Below, in pieces: positions 15,073-18,902 of a stretch of DNA of 18,902 nucleotides (the stretch's first letter is position 1; each line of letters begins with the position of its first letter). The notes beneath the pieces are model-generated. The model had not been told where the DNA came from and made no database searches. It saw nothing but the letters and a program-made list of their open reading frames with translations. The stretch is from Sphingomonas sp. (GTDB taxonomy: Bacteria; Pseudomonadota; Alphaproteobacteria; Sphingomonadales; Sphingomonadaceae). The translations under genes were made by a program, and so were the position numbers. The stretch is taken from NCBI GenBank assembly GCA_030146605.1, contig JASLBO010000394.1:1-18902 (forward strand), read 5' to 3'.

Positions 15073-18000
15073 ATGGCGACGAAGCAGCCCGTCCGATCAT
15101 TGTCGATTGGTCCGACGTCGGACCTCGTCGTGATGGCCAAATGGCGGCCCGGCCTCATTCAGGCGGATGAGCCGATCATGCCGAGGGGGCGCCTCACGCG
15201 CACTTTTCAGGCCATTTTCGCGATCCGGCAGAGCGCGCGCGAAGCTATCACGACGGCCGCGTTCGCCGACCCGATCGAGCGGCTCGAACAGATCCACTCC
15301 TTCCGGCTCGCGGCCGAGGACGACGGGATGCGTCTCGCTGTTACGTTCGATTTTGGATGGGAAAGCTATATGCGCGCGCTGTGGCGCGACGCCGGCGCGT
15401 TCCTCGACCTGCTCTGCTGCCACTGCGCGGACTATAAACTTGCGCGCGACACGCCGCTGCACGAATGGCGGGAGTGGATTCAGGAAAACCAGCGCGCCTC
15501 CAGCTATTTCTACAGTGCCACCGCGCTGACCGTCGGCGATCTTGCCGCGCTGAGCCAGGCCGAGTGCGCCGCGCGCGAGCAGCCCGACGGTGCCGCCGCC
15601 GATCGCCTACTCGCCGGCTTTTGCAGCCGCAGTGCGACCGAGATTTCGAAGGAGAACCGGGCACGTGCCCCCCAGGAGGCGGTAGAACAGGCGATCCGGG
15701 TGATCGTCACCATGTATCGGCTCGCCCGCTATTGGACGGCGGATGTCGAGCATCCGAAGCTCGGCGAGGATGCCAAGACTTTGATCCTCGCGACCCGCGG
15801 CATGATCGAGAATTTCTTCATCGATCCGGGCAGCCTCCCGGCGACGGTCGAGGCGGCTTATTCCAGCGAACTCTCCTGGTATCGCCAGACGATCGCGAGC
15901 AAGCGCCATATGCCCCATACCGAGGCGCATGACCCCGCCAATATCCAGCGCGGCATCGTCAAGGGCTTCGATCGTAAGGGCGCCGACATCACGCACGGCG
16001 CCGCGCTGTTTTTCGGGGTAACCCGTCCGAAAAACGCCCGCGCATCGCTCGCCGCTTTGATGCCGACTGCGGAGACCGCGATTCCCGGCGACGGCATCTT
16101 CCGCAACCTCGCTTTCACCTATCGCGGGCTCGCGCGGATCGAAATCGCGCCCGGGCAATTGGCGCAGGCGCCGGCCGCGTTTCGCGAGGGTGCCGCCGCA
16201 CGGGCGGCGTCGGTCGGCGATCTGCGCGGCTTTCACCCCAGCAAGTGGCAACCCCTGCGGCGCAACTGGGGCACCGACGCCGAAGCGACGATCGCACTCG
16301 ATCAGATCGACATGCTCGTCCAGCTTCGGGTGTCTGCGCCCGGCGCTTCAATCGACGTCCGGAATCCAGGTCACCCGCTCCATGCAGAGATCGTGCGGCT
16401 TGCCGGTATATGCGGCTTCGAGCTGCTGGCGGTCGAGGGACTGACCCCCGCCGTCCCCGGCGGCCAGATCGACCATCTCGGCTTCCACGATGGCGTGAGC
16501 CAACCCCGGCTCGACGGCCCGGTCACCGAGCCCTGGTCCGATGTCGTCGAGCCCGGCGCCTTGTTGGTGGGCCGCGGCGAGGAGCCGCGCGACGAACTCT
16601 GGCGCGACGGCAGCTTCCTCGCGGTGCGCCGGATGCCGATCGATCGCGCCGCCTTCGACGCGCTGATCGCGACCGATGCCTCTCCCAGCCTGCGCGATCC
16701 GCGGCTCCTGGCGGCAAAACTGGTCGGCCGCAGGGCCAACGGGCGGCCGCTAGCGGCGTGTTACGGCGACAACAACTTCGTCTATGATGGCGACGATGGC
16801 GGCGCGATCTGCCCGCTCGACTCGCACGCCCGTCGCGCCAATCCCCGCCGCGGCGACCCGCCGCGGATTATGCGGCGGGGCATGTCGTTCGGGCCGCCTC
16901 GCGGCGATCCGGACAACAGCGAGCGCGGGGCGCTCTTCATGGCCTATTGTGCCGATTTGGCCGAACAATATGAGCGCGTGCTCGGCTGGATCAACGGCGG
17001 CAACAGCACGCGTACCGGATCCTATCTGAGCGATCCGCTTTGCGGGGCGCCCCCCGGTCCCGAGGGCCGAACCTATCGCTTCCAGCATGCGGGCATCGTC
17101 CACCGCATCAAGCTGCCGGATCCCCGGCGCGGCGTCACCGGCCTGTCCTGGTCGCTCTATCTGTTTGCGCCGTCGCTCAGCGCGATTGCGACGATCGGCG
17201 AGATGGACGAGATCCGCGCAAGCGGCAAGACGCCGGCGTCCCCGCTCCCCGATCCGGTCGTCGAGCGCGGTGTCGCGCTGATCCTCAAGCTGCAGGGTGC
17301 TTCCGCGGACGCGTGGCGCAAGGCGCTCGCGGAACCCGATGCGCGCGAGCAAGGCGATGCGGCGGCGATATGGGCGGCGATTCGGGCCCGTCACGGCGGC
17401 GTGCTGCACACCCCGGTGGGGTATCTCGTCCCCAGCTATCCGCTGATCATGGACATTCTCCGCGACCCGGGCCAGCGCTTCTCGAATGCCGGAGCCGGCG
17501 AGAGGATGGAGGAGACGATCGGCCTGTTCCACCTCGGCATGGACCCGTGCGGAGCGGATTACGCGAGGGAAGCACCGCCCGCCAACGCGGCGCTCGCATC
17601 GGTCACGGCGGAGGTGGCTTTCGATGCCGCGCGCGCCGAGACGATGCGCTTACTTACAGAGATTCTGGACAATCTCGCGGAGCGGCACGCTGCGTCTGCC
17701 ACGGTCGACCTGCTCAAGGATCTGATCGAACCGCTGCTCGGCAAGTTGGCCAAAAGCTGGTTCGACGTTCCGGACGAGACATATGTGAAGCTAGGCCCGC
17801 AGGACTGGCGTTCCGCGCAAACCCGCAAGCCACGCTTCCCGGGCGATTTCTGGAGCCCGTCGCGCTACACTTTCAATCCGTTTCAGTCGGAGGAAACCCG
17901 CCGGCTCGCGATCGACCAGGGCAGGGCTGCCGTCGCCGCGGTCACCGAATATATCAGGGCCGCGGGACGCACCGCGCTCGGCGGCAGCGTGTCAAAGCAG

Positions 18001-18540
18001 ATCGAGTCCGGCAACGCCTTTCCGACCGACGCCGATCTGGCGCGCGTGTTGGTCGGGTGCATGATCGGCGCGGTGCCTACGGTGGTGGGAAACGCGGTGC
18101 GGATTCTGTCGGAGTTGCTTCCGCGCGGCACGTTCGATCAGCTGCAGCGGAAGTGGCGCGCAATGCCCCACCACGGCCATGCCAGGGCGGTAGAGACCTT
18201 CCAGCAGGCCATGGACAGCATCTTCCTGCGCGCGCCAATGCCCGAGATGCTGTGGCGCACGGTCGCGGCGGACGGCGTGAAGCTGGGCGAGGAAACGCTG
18301 AGCAAGGGCGAGACCGTGATCTTCTCGCTCGAGGCGGCAAGCCGCGAGCAGGTGACGAACCATGCCGGGGATCGCGCCATTCCCTTCGGACGGGCCCAGA
18401 CTGGCCCGCCGACGGCGCATGGCTGCCCGGCGCATGCGATGGCCGACGGCATCACCTTCGGCCTCGTCGCCGGCATGGCCGAAGCCGGCAGGTTCAGTTA
18501 CCTGAGCGCCGCAATGGCGGAGTTTCGGCCATTCCCATGA
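15073..18540 (+). CDS. DyP-type peroxidase / cytochrome P450-like fusion protein
   Basis: An 1155-residue cytoplasmic-looking protein with three parts. Residues 1-285 are an unassigned alpha/beta domain (FADPIERLEQIHSF, RLAVTFDFGWESYMRALW) with a helical extension. Residues about 287-710 are a DyP-type heme peroxidase. This starts with DPANIQRGIVKGF, has the GxxDG motif GFHDG (Asp473, the usual acid-base residue), the CPLDSHARRANPR motif with His585 as likely proximal heme ligand, and IMRRGMSFG supplying distal Arg. Residues about 775-1155 are P450-like: GYLVPSYPLIMDILRDP, an I-helix (GCMIGAVPTVVGN, 995-1007), LWRTVAADGVKLGEETLSKGETV, and a heme-thiolate segment with HGCPA (Cys1118). The ExxR motif is not evident. 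The ATG at 15073 has GGGGGA about ten bases upstream. There is no signal peptide or membrane helix. A coupled peroxide/oxygenation reaction is inferred; the substrate is unknown. Confidence 0.85.
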   Translation: MATKQPVRSLSIGPTSDLVVMAKWRPGLIQADEPIMPRGRLTRTFQAIFAIRQSAREAITTAAFADPIERLEQIHSFRLAAEDDGMRLAVTFDFGWESYMRALWRDAGAFLDLLCCHCADYKLARDTPLHEWREWIQENQRASSYFYSATALTVGDLAALSQAECAAREQPDGAAADRLLAGFCSRSATEISKENRARAPQEAVEQAIRVIVTMYRLARYWTADVEHPKLGEDAKTLILATRGMIENFFIDPGSLPATVEAAYSSELSWYRQTIASKRHMPHTEAHDPANIQRGIVKGFDRKGADITHGAALFFGVTRPKNARASLAALMPTAETAIPGDGIFRNLAFTYRGLARIEIAPGQLAQAPAAFREGAAARAASVGDLRGFHPSKWQPLRRNWGTDAEATIALDQIDMLVQLRVSAPGASIDVRNPGHPLHAEIVRLAGICGFELLAVEGLTPAVPGGQIDHLGFHDGVSQPRLDGPVTEPWSDVVEPGALLVGRGEEPRDELWRDGSFLAVRRMPIDRAAFDALIATDASPSLRDPRLLAAKLVGRRANGRPLAACYGDNNFVYDGDDGGAICPLDSHARRANPRRGDPPRIMRRGMSFGPPRGDPDNSERGALFMAYCADLAEQYERVLGWINGGNSTRTGSYLSDPLCGAPPGPEGRTYRFQHAGIVHRIKLPDPRRGVTGLSWSLYLFAPSLSAIATIGEMDEIRASGKTPASPLPDPVVERGVALILKLQGASADAWRKALAEPDAREQGDAAAIWAAIRARHGGVLHTPVGYLVPSYPLIMDILRDPGQRFSNAGAGERMEETIGLFHLGMDPCGADYAREAPPANAALASVTAEVAFDAARAETMRLLTEILDNLAERHAASATVDLLKDLIEPLLGKLAKSWFDVPDETYVKLGPQDWRSAQTRKPRFPGDFWSPSRYTFNPFQSEETRRLAIDQGRAAVAAVTEYIRAAGRTALGGSVSKQIESGNAFPTDADLARVLVGCMIGAVPTVVGNAVRILSELLPRGTFDQLQRKWRAMPHHGHARAVETFQQAMDSIFLRAPMPEMLWRTVAADGVKLGEETLSKGETVIFSLEAASREQVTNHAGDRAIPFGRAQTGPPTAHGCPAHAMADGITFGLVAGMAEAGRFSYLSAAMAEFRPFP

Positions 18541-18902
18541 GCGCCCGCGCGCGATGCAGATCCTCGATCATCCCCATCCGCTCGAACGCGGCGGACGCGC
18601 GGGCCAGTCGCCCCGCGGCGACCGCTTCGGGAACCAGATGCAGTTCTGCTTCGGCGACGTCGCAGCGCGCCAGCTCATGCGCCGCGCCACGCTTTTGGGC
18701 ATTGTGCCGGGCGTGGAGCAGCATGCGGCGGGCGCGATCGGGATCCTCCGCGCCGCGCAGCCGCGCCCAGGCGCGCGCCGCCACCGGCAAACCGAACGGT
18801 TCGCCGCCACGCGCGCGCGCATAGGCCTGTCGCACCGCGGCATGCGTAGCCGCGACGTTGCCGCGCGCCGCCTCCATGTCCGCCAGACAGCCATAAGCGA
18901 TC
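18494..18902 (-). CDS. C-terminal part of a TPR-like protein (N-terminus beyond window)
   Basis: Only the last 135 residues are in the window. They form Ala/Arg-rich helix pairs of TPR type: LADMEAARGNVAATHAAVRQAYARARGG, WARLRGAEDPDRARRMLLHARHNAQ, LVPEAVAAGRLARASAAFERMGM and EDLHRARALM. Repeats with a closing FERMGM-like helix are common at the C-termini of TPR-bearing signalling proteins such as cyclase or AAA+ regulators. The upstream domain is not visible, so no function is assigned. The stop at 18494 lies inside the convergent DyP-P450 gene, a 47-base overlap of the two coding ends. Confidence 0.7.
   Translation of the reverse strand, partial: IAYGCLADMEAARGNVAATHAAVRQAYARARGGEPFGLPVAARAWARLRGAEDPDRARRMLLHARHNAQKRGAAHELARCDVAEAELHLVPEAVAAGRLARASAAFERMGMIEDLHRARALMGMAETPPLRRSGN

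Noticed and set aside
17040..18824. A 594-codon plus-strand frame overlapping the 3' half of the DyP-P450 gene.
   Set aside because: It is Arg/Gly/Ala low-complexity, shifted relative to the frame that carries clear DyP and P450 motifs, and lacks a ribosome site.

Overview
The window is GC-rich and almost fully coding. It most resembles a sphingomonad-type alphaproteobacterium. The grounds are a 180-kDa-class NAD-glutamate dehydrogenase, a PAS_5-family protein, a PepSY/DUF2271/DUF4198 cassette with a GCGAA-type Fur-like palindrome, and overall base usage. The organism is inferred by eye from family resemblance, not from a search.

Left part (1-8302), housekeeping-like, mostly minus strand. 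A tight three-gene operon (1697 down to 1) encodes a PepSY-associated membrane protein, a secreted DUF2271 protein and a secreted DUF4198 protein cut by the window edge. It lies downstream of a candidate Fur box, which suggests metal (iron or copper) handling at the envelope. A 39-codon single-span membrane peptide follows on the plus strand (1991-2110). Next, on the minus strand, are a PAS protein (8302-7049) and the large glutamate dehydrogenase (6967-2345), in tandem.

Middle part (8505-13523). A tRNA-Thr(CGT) carries a P4-type tyrosine integrase immediately downstream. The integrase is a pseudogene with an insertion, a nonsense codon and a deletion. Interleaved repeats between the tRNA and the integrase look like recombinase or operator sites. 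Beyond it, a three-gene plus-strand operon encodes a 665-codon coiled-coil membrane protein, a 300-residue lipoprotein and a 62-residue protein. None matches a function I know. The operon has a TGTGA-N4-TCACA palindrome upstream and a hairpin at its end.

Right part (13707-18902). A Crp/Fnr-family regulator has CRP-like ligand and DNA-recognition residues. It converges on a small unknown gene (14689-14441) across two hairpins. Then comes an 1155-residue protein that reads as an unassigned N-terminal domain, a complete-looking DyP-type peroxidase and a cytochrome P450-like domain in one chain. Its 3' end overlaps, on the opposite strand, the end of a partial gene with a TPR-like C-terminus.

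The most noteworthy items are the DyP-P450 fusion and the unassigned membrane-protein/lipoprotein operon. No second copy of the tRNA 3' end was found, so the far edge of the integrated element is not visible here.
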